DNA of 64,000 nt, taken from the NCBI RefSeq assembly GCF_001657485.1, contig NZ_LXFU01000052.1:186001-250000 (forward strand), read 5' to 3'. Shown here piece by piece: positions 51,056 through 60,477 of the stretch (within the stretch, counting starts at the first letter, position 1; each line of letters starts with the position of its first letter). The position numbers and the translations under genes were made by a program. Origin of the DNA: Rhizobium sp. WYCCWR10014 (lineage in GTDB: Bacteria > Pseudomonadota > Alphaproteobacteria > Rhizobiales > Rhizobiaceae). Below the pieces are notes generated by a model that saw only the letters and a program-made list of their open reading frames with translations, was not told the origin of the DNA and made no database searches.

Positions 51056-52384
51056 ATGTCATCGTTTTTGAATCCGACGAGGCGCGGCTTTCTGGCGGGT
51101 ACGGCCGCTTTTGGCGCCGGCAGCATGCTCGGCGTCCGGTTGGCATCGGCTGCCGTCGATTGGAAGCGCTTTGCCGGCACGACGCTCGAAGTCAACCTGG
51201 TCAAGAGCCCGCGCAGCGAAATACTGATGAAGTACCTGTCCGAATTCGAGGAGCTCACCGGCATCAAGGTCAATGCCGAAGCGACGCCCGAACAACAGCA
51301 GCGTCAGAAGACGACCATCGAGCTGAGCTCCGGCAAGCCGAGCTTCGATGTCGTGCACATGAGTTATCATGTCCAGAAGCGGCAGTTCGAAAAGGGCGGC
51401 TGGCTTGCCGATATCGGCGGTTTTCTCAAGGATCCCTCTCTGACCGATCCGTCTCTGGTTGAAAGCGACTTCGCCGAAGCCGGCCTGACTTTTGCCAAAG
51501 ATCCGGACGGCGTGCTGCGTTCGCTTCCATTCTCGGTCGACTACTGGATCATCTATTGGAACAAGGCGCTGTTCGAGAAGAAGGGGCTTGCCTACCCGAC
51601 GACATTCGAAGAACTCGCCAGTGCTGCGGAGGCGCTCACCGATCCTTCAACCAACACCTACGGCTTCGTCGCCCGCGGCCTGAAGAACGCCAACACACCG
51701 GTCTGGACGTCGCTGCTGCTCGGCTATGGTTCGAGCCCGCTCGGCCCTGATGGCAAGCTGCGCACGACATCGCAAGAAGCGATCGATGCGGCCAAGCTTT
51801 ACCAAAGACTGATGACCAAGACCGCCCCTCCCGGCGTCTCCGGCTTCAACTGGGCCGAGGCGCAGTCGGCCTTCCTGCAGGGCAAGATCGGCATGTGGCT
51901 GGACGGCGTCGGTTTTGCGCCGCCGATCGAGAATCCGGAAAAGTCGCGCGTCGTCGGCCAGGTCGGTTACGGCATCATGCCGAAAGGTCCGAAGGCACAG
52001 GCCGCAGGCACCTTCGGCGACGGGCTTGGCGTCTTCGCGGCAAGCCAGAAGAAAGAAGCCGGCTACCTCTTTTGCCAATGGGCGATTTCGCATGAAATGG
52101 GCGCACGTCTTCTGCAGGCCGGTGCCGGCGTTCCTTTCCGCCAGTCCGTCCTTGAGGATGCGAAGGTCCGCGAAGGCGTCAAGATGCCGGGCGCTTGGCT
52201 TGATGCCGTCGTCGGTTCCGGCAAGATCTCGCAGCTCGCGCTGCCGGTCATCATTCCGGTCACCGAGTTCCGCGACGTTTATGGCGTCGGTCTCACCAAC
52301 ATGATCGGCGGCGCCGATCCCGAAACCGAACTGAAGGCAGCGACGGCGCAGTTCGAACCGGTCCTGGCGAAAAGCGAGGGATAA
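51056..52384 (+). CDS. Sugar ABC transporter substrate-binding protein (CUT1, SBP_bac_1), Tat-exported
   Basis: This 442-residue binding protein has a twin-arginine signal (TRRGFLAG at residues 8-15, cleavage near ASA at about 32). The family 1 fold is shown by LEVNLVKSPRSEILMKYLSEFEELTGIKVNAE, SFDVVHMSYHVQKRQFEKGGWLADI and QGKIGMWLDGVG. AAAGGAGGAGG precedes the ATG. The stop codon overlaps the next permease start by one base. The ligand is presumably a sugar or sugar derivative phosphorylated by the PfkB kinase at the end of the operon. Confidence 0.92.
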   Translation: MSSFLNPTRRGFLAGTAAFGAGSMLGVRLASAAVDWKRFAGTTLEVNLVKSPRSEILMKYLSEFEELTGIKVNAEATPEQQQRQKTTIELSSGKPSFDVVHMSYHVQKRQFEKGGWLADIGGFLKDPSLTDPSLVESDFAEAGLTFAKDPDGVLRSLPFSVDYWIIYWNKALFEKKGLAYPTTFEELASAAEALTDPSTNTYGFVARGLKNANTPVWTSLLLGYGSSPLGPDGKLRTTSQEAIDAAKLYQRLMTKTAPPGVSGFNWAEAQSAFLQGKIGMWLDGVGFAPPIENPEKSRVVGQVGYGIMPKGPKAQAAGTFGDGLGVFAASQKKEAGYLFCQWAISHEMGARLLQAGAGVPFRQSVLEDAKVREGVKMPGAWLDAVVGSGKISQLALPVIIPVTEFRDVYGVGLTNMIGGADPETELKAATAQFEPVLAKSEG

Positions 52385-53322
52385 TGGCCTCGACAAGCAT
52401 CGAAACGGCCGCAGTGGCCAAGACGTCGAAAGGAGGGAGCAAACCGGATCGGTTTGCTCCCAACTACTGGCCTTTCGTCATCCCGGCGCTCATCGTCATT
52501 GCGGCCGTCATCGTTTTTCCATGGGTGTTTACCCTTTGGATGAGCGTCAACAGCTGGACGCTTGGCCAGTCCCAGGTCTTTGCGGGACTGGACAACTATG
52601 CCCGCCTGGTCGTGGACATGCGCTTCTGGGACTCGCTGTGGCATACGGTGCTCTATACGACGCTCTCCGTGGTGGCGCCCCTTTTCCTGGGAACGCTCGC
52701 CGCGCTGATCTTCGATACGCAATTTCCGCTGCGCGGCCTTCTGCGCGGCATATTCGTGATGCCGATGATGGCCACACCCGTCGCCATCGCGCTCGTCTGG
52801 ACGATGATGTTCCACCCGCAGCTCGGCGTCCTCAACTATCTTCTCTCCTTCATCGGTATCGGCCCGCAGGAGTGGATTTATAATCAGAACAGCGTCATCC
52901 CATCGCTGGTGCTGGTCGAGACCTGGCAGTGGACGCCGCTTATCATGCTGATCGTGCTCGGCGGTCTGGCGGCGGTTCCGCGCGAGCCCTATGAAAGTGC
53001 CGAAATCGACGGAGCCAATGTCTGGCAAAAATTTCGCTATCTGACGCTGCCGATGATCGCGCCGTTCCTGATGATTGCCGTGATGATCCGCAGCATCGAT
53101 GCGGTGAAAAGTTTCGACATCATCTACGCCATGACCCAAGGCGGTCCGGGCACGGCGTCGGAAACGATCAACATCTATCTCTACAACACTGCTTTCGCTT
53201 ACTACGATATTGGCTATGGATCTGCGATGGCGGTCGTCTTCTTCATCCTCATCGTCCTGCTCGCCTTCGTCCTGATGATGCTGCGGCAGCGCGCGAACTG
53301 GTCCGACGGGGAGGCACGCTGA
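52384..53322 (+). CDS. Sugar ABC transporter permease (CUT1, MalF-like)
   Basis: This 312-residue membrane protein has a hydrophilic N-terminal tail, the first span at about residues 31-55, and the EAA loop EPYESAEIDGANVWQKFRYLTLPMI. The MalF-type MTQGGPGTASETINIYLY follows near the C-terminus. Six spans are visible. The start overlaps the binding-protein stop by one base, so translation is coupled. It forms a heterodimer with the permease at 53322. No ATPase gene follows in this operon. Confidence 0.92.
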   Translation: MASTSIETAAVAKTSKGGSKPDRFAPNYWPFVIPALIVIAAVIVFPWVFTLWMSVNSWTLGQSQVFAGLDNYARLVVDMRFWDSLWHTVLYTTLSVVAPLFLGTLAALIFDTQFPLRGLLRGIFVMPMMATPVAIALVWTMMFHPQLGVLNYLLSFIGIGPQEWIYNQNSVIPSLVLVETWQWTPLIMLIVLGGLAAVPREPYESAEIDGANVWQKFRYLTLPMIAPFLMIAVMIRSIDAVKSFDIIYAMTQGGPGTASETINIYLYNTAFAYYDIGYGSAMAVVFFILIVLLAFVLMMLRQRANWSDGEAR

Positions 53323-54137
53323 TGAAGCGCAAGACGCTCGATCGCATCGGACTGCTGTTTGTTGCCCTCGTGATGATATCGCCGGTCGTCCTGTTTTTCC
53401 TCTGGATGATCTCGCTGTCGCTGAAATATGAAATCGACAACGGCGCTTATCCGCCGATCTTCATCCCGGAGCGCTTTGCCTGGTCGAACTATCTGAAGGT
53501 TTTCGAGGAAAACAATTTCTTCCTCTATCTCTGGAATTCGGTGCTGGTGACGGGTGCGGCCACGCTCCTGGCGCTGCTGATCGGCGTGCCGGCCGGATAT
53601 GGCATCGCGCGCCTGAAGGCTGAGAAGTCTGCGTTGGTCATCATGATCGCGCGCATGACGCCGGGCCTTTCCTTCCTGATCCCGCTCTTCCTGCTGTTCC
53701 AGTGGCTGAACCTGCTCGGCACGCTGCTGCCGCAGATCATTATCCATCTCGTCGTCACCGTGCCCATCGTCGTGTGGATCATGATCGGTTATTTCGAGAC
53801 GACGCCGATGGAACTCGAAGAGGCTGCAAGCATCGACGGCGCAACACCCTGGCAGGTTTTCCGGCTGGTCGCCTTGCCGATTGCCAGGCCGGGCATCGTC
53901 GTCGCCTTCATCCTGTCGGTCATCTTCTCGTGGAACAACTTCGTCTTCGGCATCGTGCTCGCCAGCCGCGAGACCCGCACGCTCCCTGTCGCGGTCTACA
54001 ACATGCTTTCGTTCGAGCAGGTCAGTTGGGGACCGCTGGCGGCGGCGGCGTTGATTGTCACCTTGCCGGTGCTGATATTGACGGTGTTTGCGCAACGGCA
54101 GATCGTGGCGGGCCTGACGGCCGGAGCCGTCAAGTGA
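53322..54137 (+). CDS. Sugar ABC transporter permease (CUT1, MalG-like)
   Basis: This 271-residue membrane protein has six spans and the MalG-type EAA loop PMELEEAASIDGATPWQVFRLVALPIARPG. It ends AQRQIVAGLTAGAVK, the classic MalG C-terminus that contacts the ATPase. It overlaps the upstream permease gene by one base. As with its partner, the matching ATPase must come from elsewhere; the UgpC-type ATPase at 58618 is the nearest candidate. Confidence 0.92.
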   Translation: MKRKTLDRIGLLFVALVMISPVVLFFLWMISLSLKYEIDNGAYPPIFIPERFAWSNYLKVFEENNFFLYLWNSVLVTGAATLLALLIGVPAGYGIARLKAEKSALVIMIARMTPGLSFLIPLFLLFQWLNLLGTLLPQIIIHLVVTVPIVVWIMIGYFETTPMELEEAASIDGATPWQVFRLVALPIARPGIVVAFILSVIFSWNNFVFGIVLASRETRTLPVAVYNMLSFEQVSWGPLAAAALIVTLPVLILTVFAQRQIVAGLTAGAVK

Positions 54138-54155
54138 GCGGGTGAGACCACGGTT

Positions 54156-55154
54156 TTGACGACTTCTTCTGCCTTCGAGCAGCCTCCAGGCCGGGCGCCC
54201 CGCGTTTTGTGTGTCGGCGCGGCAGTCCTCGATACCCTGTTTCGTGTGCGCTCGTTACCCGCCGGCCAGGGCAAAATCCTGCCCTATGATATGCTGCAGA
54301 TCGCCGAGGGCATGGCGTCGAGCGCCGCCTTTGCAGTCGCCCGGCTGGGCGGCAAAGCCAGCCTCTGGGGTGCAGTCGGCGATGATTCCACCGGCGACCG
54401 CATCATTGCCGACCTTAGCGCTAGCGGCATAGACACGAGCGGCATGGTGCGTGTGGCAGGCGCTCGCTCGGCCGTCTCAACGATCCTTGTTGATGACCAG
54501 GGCGAGCGCTTGATTGTGCCTTTCTACGATGCGGGCCTGCACGAGACGGTCAAGCCGGTCACAAAACAGGACGTTTCTGCTTTCGATGCGGTGCTGGTCG
54601 ACGTCCGGTGGCCGAAGCTTGCGCTACGGACGCTGTTGGCAGCGAGAGAGGCGGGCAAGCCGGCCATTCTCGATGGCGACGTTGCAGGCGATGGCGTGAT
54701 CGAGATGCTTGCCCCGCTGGCCAACCACATCGTGTTCTCGCAGCCGGCGGCCGAGCGGCTTGCCGGAACAGCCGAGCTGGTAACGGTCGTCGGCCTTCTG
54801 AAGCGAAAGTTCGAGCATGCCTTCATCAGCGTTACGGCTGGTGAAAGCGGCTGCTTCTGGTTCGATGACCGAACCGGCGAAATTGTCCATCTTGCCGCTC
54901 CGAAGGTGAGGGCGGTCGATACGCTCGCAGCCGGCGATATCTTCCATGGCGCTTTTGCGCTGGCTATTTCCGAAGGCTTGCCGATCGAAGAGACGATGCG
55001 ATTGTCATCCATGGCCGCAGCACTCAAGTGCCAAGTCTTTGGCGGACGCATCGGCGCGCCCACCAGAGCTGAAGTCTGCAAGATGCTGCAAGATTGGCAC
55101 CCGCCGTTGGCGACGATGACAGGTCCCCATTGGAAGAGGTCGGAAGGCCGCTAA
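54156..55154 (+). CDS. PfkB-family carbohydrate kinase
   Basis: This 332-residue ribokinase-type kinase has the N-terminal CVGAAVLDTLFRV, the sugar-binding GGKASLWGAVGDDSTGDRI and the C-terminal signature VDTLAAGDIFHGAFALAI, with the catalytic Asp in AAGD. It starts at a TTG (54156), 18 bases after the permease stop, with GGGTGAG upstream; no in-frame ATG exists before residue 40. It probably phosphorylates the sugar or keto-deoxy sugar acid brought in by the importer of this operon. KDG kinase is one possible identity, not proven. Confidence 0.85.
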   Translation: MTTSSAFEQPPGRAPRVLCVGAAVLDTLFRVRSLPAGQGKILPYDMLQIAEGMASSAAFAVARLGGKASLWGAVGDDSTGDRIIADLSASGIDTSGMVRVAGARSAVSTILVDDQGERLIVPFYDAGLHETVKPVTKQDVSAFDAVLVDVRWPKLALRTLLAAREAGKPAILDGDVAGDGVIEMLAPLANHIVFSQPAAERLAGTAELVTVVGLLKRKFEHAFISVTAGESGCFWFDDRTGEIVHLAAPKVRAVDTLAAGDIFHGAFALAISEGLPIEETMRLSSMAAALKCQVFGGRIGAPTRAEVCKMLQDWHPPLATMTGPHWKRSEGR

Positions 55155-55251
55155 GGTGATCACAGCGGCAGAGTTGTGACATTCCAGGCAGCAAAGATCT
55201 GAAATCCGTTGGTGAACGGCATGGAGGCGTTCGTTCGATCACGCTTGCGCT

Positions 55252-55396
55252 GTCACCAAAAGGTGACCAAGCCCAATCCATCTCCCCGCCCTAAGAACAG
55301 AGCACCTCGAACCTTGATGCTGTCGCCAGCATCGCGACAACCCAGCACGGGTGATCGTCGGCCGCGGTTGGCGATCAAATGTTCATTTGAACATTT
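55252..55396. promoter_or_regulatory. Three dyads upstream of the ugp operon
   Basis: In the 328-base gap before ugpB are three dyads. GTCACC-AAAA-GGTGAC lies at 55252-55267, GATGCTG-TCGC-CAGCATC at 55316-55333, and AAATGTTC-ATTT-GAACATTT at 55377-55396. The last has the TGTTC/GAACA half-sites typical of GlpR (DeoR-family) operators and is the best candidate for the regulator encoded at 60478. I saw no convincing Pho box. The rest of the gap has no gene. Confidence 0.5.
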
Positions 55397-55482
55397 CATT
55401 CTTGCAAAGTGAAACTCGCCTGTTACCATCGGGCTCACGTTCGTAGCGGGAGGCTTCGGACCGACAACAAGTGGGAGTGAGG

Positions 55483-56805
55483 ATGAACAAGATCGCTTTT
55501 TTCCTGTCCGCAGGATTGACCAGCCTATCGTTATCCGTTCCGGCAATGGCAGCCACGAAGATCCAGTGGTGGCACGCGATGGGCGGCGAGAATGGCGCGA
55601 AGCTTGAACAGATCGCCAAGGGGTTCAACGCATCTCAATCTGACTACGAGATCGTCCCGGTCTTCAAAGGCACCTATGACGAGACGCTGACGGGCGCCAT
55701 TGCTGCGTTCCGCGCCAACCAGCAGCCCGCAATCGTACAGGTCTACGAAGTCGGCACCGGCACCATGATGGCAGCACAGGGTGCGGTCTATCCCGTTTAC
55801 CAGTTGATGAAGGACGAGGGAGAGGCTTGGGACCAGAGCAAATTCATTGCTCCGGTGGTCGGTTACTACTCGGACACCAGCGGCAACGTTCTGTCCTTGC
55901 CGTTCAATTCCTCGACGCCGATCATGTATTATAACAAGGATGTCTTCAAGAAGGCGGGGCTTGATCCGGAAACGCCGCCGAAAACATGGGCGGACGTTGA
56001 AGCCTTTTCGCGGACGATCATGAAGTCTGGCGCAGCCAAATGCGGCTTCACCAGCGCCTGGATCTCCTGGATCCAGACCGAGAACCTGAATGCCCTGCAC
56101 GATAAGCCGTATTCCACCAAGGCCAACGGTTTTGGCGGCTTGGACGCAGAATTCACCTTCAACAATGATCTCACGATCCGCCATTGGGGCAACCTGAAGA
56201 AGTGGCAGGACGAGGGGCTCTTCAAATTCGGCGGACCTGGCGGCGGCGATAACGCTCCGCCGATGTTCTATTCTCAGGAATGCGCGATGTACATGAACTC
56301 GTCCGCCGGTCGGGCAGGGGTCATCAACAACGCAAAGGCTTTCAAGGTCGGTTTTGCGCCGCTTCCCTACTATGACGACGTTATTCCACAGCCGCTCAAC
56401 TCGATTATCGGCGGTGCCACGCTCTGGACGCTGAAGGGTCGCCCGGAAGAGGAGTACAAAGGTGTCGCGAAGTTCTTCACCTACCTGCAGAAGCCGGAAG
56501 TCCAAGCCGATTGGCATCAGTTCTCGGGCTACCTGCCGATAACCGAGGCTGCCTATAAGCTGGGCCAGGATCAGGGCTATTACGAGAAGAACCCCGGATC
56601 AGATATTGGCATCAAGCAACTGACACGAGTGACACCCACCGACAATTCCAAGGGCATCCGTTTCGGCAACTACGTCCAGGTGCGTGGCATCATCGACGAT
56701 GAGTTTGCGGCCTTGCTGGGCGGGAAGAAGACGGCGAAGGAAGCAGTTGATTCCGTGGTCGGACGAGGCAACGAACAGCTTCGCGATTTCCAGTCCGCCA
56801 ACTAA
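55483..56805 (+). CDS. ugpB: Glycerol-3-phosphate ABC transporter substrate-binding protein UgpB
   Basis: This 440-residue periplasmic binding protein has a Sec signal (cleavage near AMA-ATK at residue 23). It carries the UgpB-type opening IQWWHAMGGENGAKLEQIAKGFN, then AIVQVYEVGTGTMMAA and FNSSTPIMYYNKD, and it closes with YVQVRGIIDDEFAALLGGKKTAKEA. I chose the ATG at 55483, preceded by GGGAGTGAGG, over a GTG four codons earlier. UgpB captures sn-glycerol-3-phosphate and glycerophosphodiesters. It opens the ugp operon and is followed by a hairpin. Confidence 0.93.
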   Translation: MNKIAFFLSAGLTSLSLSVPAMAATKIQWWHAMGGENGAKLEQIAKGFNASQSDYEIVPVFKGTYDETLTGAIAAFRANQQPAIVQVYEVGTGTMMAAQGAVYPVYQLMKDEGEAWDQSKFIAPVVGYYSDTSGNVLSLPFNSSTPIMYYNKDVFKKAGLDPETPPKTWADVEAFSRTIMKSGAAKCGFTSAWISWIQTENLNALHDKPYSTKANGFGGLDAEFTFNNDLTIRHWGNLKKWQDEGLFKFGGPGGGDNAPPMFYSQECAMYMNSSAGRAGVINNAKAFKVGFAPLPYYDDVIPQPLNSIIGGATLWTLKGRPEEEYKGVAKFFTYLQKPEVQADWHQFSGYLPITEAAYKLGQDQGYYEKNPGSDIGIKQLTRVTPTDNSKGIRFGNYVQVRGIIDDEFAALLGGKKTAKEAVDSVVGRGNEQLRDFQSAN

Positions 56806-56816
56806 CGGGCTTCGTG

Positions 56817-56845
56817 ACGGGGGCTGGTGAAAGTCCGGCCCCCGT
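56817..56845 (+). terminator. Hairpin between ugpB and ugpA
   Basis: ACGGGGGC (56817-56824) pairs with GCCCCCGT (56838-56845), and the stem is followed by TTTCCC. It starts 12 bases after the ugpB stop. It is a candidate partial terminator or 3' stabiliser that raises UgpB relative to the membrane subunits. Confidence 0.6.
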
Positions 56846-56870
56846 TTCCCATCCGTCAGTGTGAGGGCCC

Positions 56871-57755
56871 ATGCAAACCAAACGGACCGTATTTCCCAAC
56901 AAGCTTTTGCCTTACCTGCTCATCGCCCCCCAAATTTTCGTGACCGTGGTATTTTTCCTCTGGCCTGCGGCAACTGCATTCTGGCAATCTTTCCTGCGCC
57001 AGGACGCTTTCGGCTTCAAGACGACCTTCGTCTGGTTCGAAAACTACCGTCGGCTCTTCGCCGATCCGATCTACATCAATGCCTTTGGCCACACGCTCAT
57101 CTTCGCCATTCTCGTGACGGTCCTGTCAACGTCGATCGCGCTGCTCCTGGCTGCAGCGGCGATGCGTGTGTTGCGCACCTCTCGAATTTATTCGACCCTG
57201 CTCATTTGGCCCTATGCCGTCGCCCCCGCGATCGCCGGCATTCTTTGGTGGTTCATGTTCAATCCGTCGATCGGTATCGTCGCCTATATGTTGCGGGCGA
57301 TGGGGATCAACTGGAACCATCTGATCAATCCTGACGACGCCATGGTCCTGATCGTGATCGCGGCGACGTGGAAGCAGATTTCCTATAACTTCTTGTTCTT
57401 CTTGGCTGCGCTGCAATCCGTGCCGCGCTCGCTTCAGGAAGCCGGGGCCATCGACGGAGCCGGGCCGATGAAGCGTTTCTGGACGATCGTGTTCCCGCTG
57501 ATCTCACCGACGACCTTCTATCTGATTGTCATCAATATCGTTTACGCGATGTTCGATACTTTCGGCATCATTCATGCGACCACCCAGGGCGGACCGGCGC
57601 GCGCGACGGAGATCCTTGTCTACAAGGTCTATTTCGACGGGTTCATCGGACTGAATTTGGGTTCGTCGGCGGCGCAGTCGGTCATACTCATGGTGATCGT
57701 CGTCGCTCTGACCGCGGTACAATTCCGTTTCATTGAACGCCGCGTGCAATATTGA
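56871..57755 (+). CDS. ugpA: Glycerol-3-phosphate ABC transporter permease UgpA
   Basis: This 294-residue CUT1 permease begins with a short cytoplasmic tail and KLLPYLLIAPQIFVTVVFFLWPAATAFWQSF. It has the UgpA motif FLAALQSVPRSLQEAGAIDGAGPMKRFW (EAA loop) and ends DTFGIIHATTQGGPARATEILVYKVYFDGF and RFIERRVQY. Six spans are visible. It follows ugpB after a 65-base gap containing a hairpin and precedes ugpE by 12 bases. Confidence 0.93.
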   Translation: MQTKRTVFPNKLLPYLLIAPQIFVTVVFFLWPAATAFWQSFLRQDAFGFKTTFVWFENYRRLFADPIYINAFGHTLIFAILVTVLSTSIALLLAAAAMRVLRTSRIYSTLLIWPYAVAPAIAGILWWFMFNPSIGIVAYMLRAMGINWNHLINPDDAMVLIVIAATWKQISYNFLFFLAALQSVPRSLQEAGAIDGAGPMKRFWTIVFPLISPTTFYLIVINIVYAMFDTFGIIHATTQGGPARATEILVYKVYFDGFIGLNLGSSAAQSVILMVIVVALTAVQFRFIERRVQY

Positions 57756-57767
57756 GGACTTCCAAGG

Positions 57768-58616
57768 ATGGTTGAAAATCGCCCCTTCCTAAATTTCCTG
57801 GCGCACCTTGTCCTCATCATCGGCGTCACGATCGTGGTATTTCCCGTCTACGTGGCTTTCATCGCATCGAGCCACGGCCCAAACGACTTCTTGTCAGGTG
57901 TCGTACCGCTGACACCAGGTAGCCACATCATCGAGAATTATTCGACGATGCTCTCATCCGGGATGACAAGCTCCGGGGCGCCGCCGATCGGGCCGATGAT
58001 GATCAACTCGCTGATCATGGCGGTTGGCGTCGCCGTCGGGAAGATCGTCATTTCGATCCTTTCGGCCTTTGCCATCGTCTATTTCCGGTTTCCGTTCCGG
58101 ACCCTGGCATTCTGGATGATCTTCATCACCCTGATGTTGCCGGTCGAGGTGCGCATCGTGCCGACCTACAAGGTCGTCGCCGACCTTGGAATGCTGAACA
58201 ACTACGGCGGTCTCATCATTCCGCTGATAGCATCGGCAACGGCAACCTTCCTGTTTCGTCAATTCTTTCTGACCGTCCCTGACGAACTCATGGAGGCTGC
58301 CCGTGTCGATGGGGCAGGGCCGATGAAGTTCTTCCGCGATATTCTGCTGCCGCTGTCGATAACCAATATCGCGGCGCTCTTCATCATCCTCTTCGTCCTC
58401 GGCTGGAACCAGTATCTCTGGCCGCTCATCATAACGACCGACCAGAGCTTCTACACCGTCGTGATGGGAATCCAGCGCATGGCAGCGGTTGCCGATGCCG
58501 AGCCGCGCTGGAACCTCGTGATGGCAGCCGTCATTCTCGCCGCCCTGCCACCCGTCCTCGTCATCGTCGCCATGCAACGCCTTTTTGTTAAAGGCCTGGT
58601 CGAAACGGAGAAATGA
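57768..58616 (+). CDS. ugpE: Glycerol-3-phosphate ABC transporter permease UgpE
   Basis: This 282-residue CUT1 permease starts MVENRPFLNFLAHLVLIIGV and carries the EAA loop PDELMEAARVDGAGPMKFFRDILLPLS. The UgpE-type FVLGWNQYLWPLIITTDQSFYTVVMGIQRM and the C-terminus RLFVKGLVETEK follow. Six spans are visible. CCAAGG lies just upstream of the ATG. It partners UgpA and is separated from ugpC by one base. Confidence 0.93.
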   Translation: MVENRPFLNFLAHLVLIIGVTIVVFPVYVAFIASSHGPNDFLSGVVPLTPGSHIIENYSTMLSSGMTSSGAPPIGPMMINSLIMAVGVAVGKIVISILSAFAIVYFRFPFRTLAFWMIFITLMLPVEVRIVPTYKVVADLGMLNNYGGLIIPLIASATATFLFRQFFLTVPDELMEAARVDGAGPMKFFRDILLPLSITNIAALFIILFVLGWNQYLWPLIITTDQSFYTVVMGIQRMAAVADAEPRWNLVMAAVILAALPPVLVIVAMQRLFVKGLVETEK

Positions 58617-58617
58617 A

Positions 58618-59664
58618 ATGGCCACGATCAACATCATCGACGTCAAGAAGAATTATGGGGCCGTTCCGGCTGTCAAAGGCATCAACCTGTCTGTTGCAGA
58701 CGGCGAACTCATCGTGCTCGTCGGCCCGTCCGGCTGCGGCAAATCAACTTTGCTTCGCATGATTGCCGGGCTGGAGACGATCAGCGAAGGCCAGGTCGAG
58801 ATTGCGGGCCGTAATGTCAATAAGGCAGAGCCGGCCGACCGCGATATCGCGATGGTCTTTCAAAACTATGCGCTTTATCCGCATATGACCGTGCGCGGAA
58901 ACCTCGAATATGGTTTGAAAAATCGCGGCACCGAACGGGCGGAAATCAACCGCCGTGTGGCGGAGGCGGCCGAGATCCTCGAAATCGGGCCGATGTTGGA
59001 TCGTAAACCTCGCGAACTGTCCGGCGGGCAGCGCCAGCGTGTTGCAATGGGGCGCGCCATCGTTCGCGAGCCGGCCGCCTTCCTTTTCGATGAGCCTCTG
59101 TCCAATCTCGATGCCAAATTGCGGGTGCAGATGCGCGTTGAAATACGCCGGCTGCAACGGCGCCTGAAGACTACCAGCATCTACGTAACGCATGACCAGC
59201 TTGAAGCGATGACGCTGGCGGACCGGCTGGTCGTCATGAACGGAGGACTTGTCGAACAGGTCGGCACGCCCGTGGCGGTCTACGATCGCCCGGCTAGTTT
59301 GTTTGTCGCCAGCTTCATCGGCTCACCGCCTATGAATCTTGTGCCGATCGACGTCCTCAGGGCAGCCGACAGCGAAAGTGCCCTGGCATTGCCCGCCGGC
59401 ACCGACATGGTCGGCCTTCGCCCAGACGCGTTGCTCGTCACCAAACCGGTTGAGCCTTCCGTTCGTCTTAATGCAACGGTCGAGTTGCTCGAGCCAATTG
59501 GGGGAGAAAGCCATCTGCATGTGCGATTGGGTGGGAGCCAGCAGACGGTCGTCTTGACCGTACCGGGGCGTCCGGATTTTGCCGAGAATGCAAATATCGA
59601 CGTCTTCGCACGTGTCGGCGCGATGCACCCTTTCAACAGCGATACTGGAAAACGCACCGATTGA
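58618..59664 (+). CDS. ugpC: Glycerol-3-phosphate ABC transporter ATP-binding protein UgpC
   Basis: This 348-residue MalK-family ATPase has Walker A GPSGCGKST, the Q-loop VFQNYALYPH, the signature LSGGQRQRVAMGRAIV and Walker B LFDEPLSNLDAKLR. A C-terminal TOBE-type regulatory domain includes GLRPDALLV and ESHLHVRLGG. The start is the ATG at 58618, one base after the ugpE stop. Because UgpC-type ATPases can often serve more than one CUT1 permease pair, it may also energise the ATPase-less importer at 51056-54137. Confidence 0.94.
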   Translation: MATINIIDVKKNYGAVPAVKGINLSVADGELIVLVGPSGCGKSTLLRMIAGLETISEGQVEIAGRNVNKAEPADRDIAMVFQNYALYPHMTVRGNLEYGLKNRGTERAEINRRVAEAAEILEIGPMLDRKPRELSGGQRQRVAMGRAIVREPAAFLFDEPLSNLDAKLRVQMRVEIRRLQRRLKTTSIYVTHDQLEAMTLADRLVVMNGGLVEQVGTPVAVYDRPASLFVASFIGSPPMNLVPIDVLRAADSESALALPAGTDMVGLRPDALLVTKPVEPSVRLNATVELLEPIGGESHLHVRLGGSQQTVVLTVPGRPDFAENANIDVFARVGAMHPFNSDTGKRTD

Positions 59665-59718
59665 CTCCGGTTTATTATTTCTCCATCCCAGCCAGAAGAC
59701 GACGAAAGAGATGAGACG

Positions 59719-60468
59719 ATGACGATCGTAGAGCCGCGATCCGGCCCGAAACGCAGTGAAGTTCAGGCGCATCGAGGCGCCTCTGCCATTGCGCCCGAGA
59801 ATACCATTGCCGCTTTCCGGGCGGCCGCTGAACAAGGTGCTGAGTGGGTCGAACTCGACGTTGCACTTCTTGCAGACGGTACCCCGGTCGTCATCCACGA
59901 TGTTTCCATCGATCGCTGTTCGTCGTCAAAGGGAAATCTTGCCGACCTCACGGCGTCGGATCTCGAAGCCATCGACGCTGGCTCATGGTTCAGCCCGAAA
60001 TTCAAAGGTGAACCACTGCCGACGCTGGCCCGCGTTGTTTCGGCGCTGGGCGAACTCGGCCTCAACGCCAATGTCGAGATCAAGCAGCATGCCCATCACA
60101 AGTCACTCGACCAACTGGTCAAAGTCGTTGATCAACATCTGAAAGCGCGGGCGGCGCACACCAAGATCATGATCTCGAGCTTTGATGCCGCTGCGCTGAA
60201 GGGAATGCACGAGATTGATCCAAGCTACGACCTCGCCATGCTGTGGAGCAAGTTGCCTGCGGATTGGCTGGATGTCCTTCGGTCGATTCCCGCAAAGACC
60301 ATCCATCTTGACTACAAGGCTCTCAGTATCGGGTTTCTCGAAGAGGCCGTTCGTCGCTGCATCTCGGTGCGGGCGTGGACCTGCAACGATCCCAAGCGGC
60401 TCACATCGTTCTGGGATGTGGGTTTGACCGGCGTGATAACAGACGACCCCAGTGTCTACCTCACGTAA
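59719..60468 (+). CDS. ugpQ: Glycerophosphodiester phosphodiesterase (UgpQ/GlpQ-like)
   Basis: This 249-residue cytoplasmic GDPD has the active-site segments VQAHRGASAIAPENTIAAF (metal-binding H-R and P-E-N-T), WVELDVALLADGTPVVIHD (E-x-D and H-D) and GLNANVEIKQ. It lacks a signal peptide, as for UgpQ, and hydrolyses glycerophosphodiesters to glycerol-3-phosphate and an alcohol. The substrates are imported by the upstream UgpBAEC. AAAGAGATGAGACG precedes the ATG, and the next gene begins 9 bases after its stop. Confidence 0.93.
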   Translation: MTIVEPRSGPKRSEVQAHRGASAIAPENTIAAFRAAAEQGAEWVELDVALLADGTPVVIHDVSIDRCSSSKGNLADLTASDLEAIDAGSWFSPKFKGEPLPTLARVVSALGELGLNANVEIKQHAHHKSLDQLVKVVDQHLKARAAHTKIMISSFDAAALKGMHEIDPSYDLAMLWSKLPADWLDVLRSIPAKTIHLDYKALSIGFLEEAVRRCISVRAWTCNDPKRLTSFWDVGLTGVITDDPSVYLT

Positions 60469-60477
60469 GGAGCGGCG

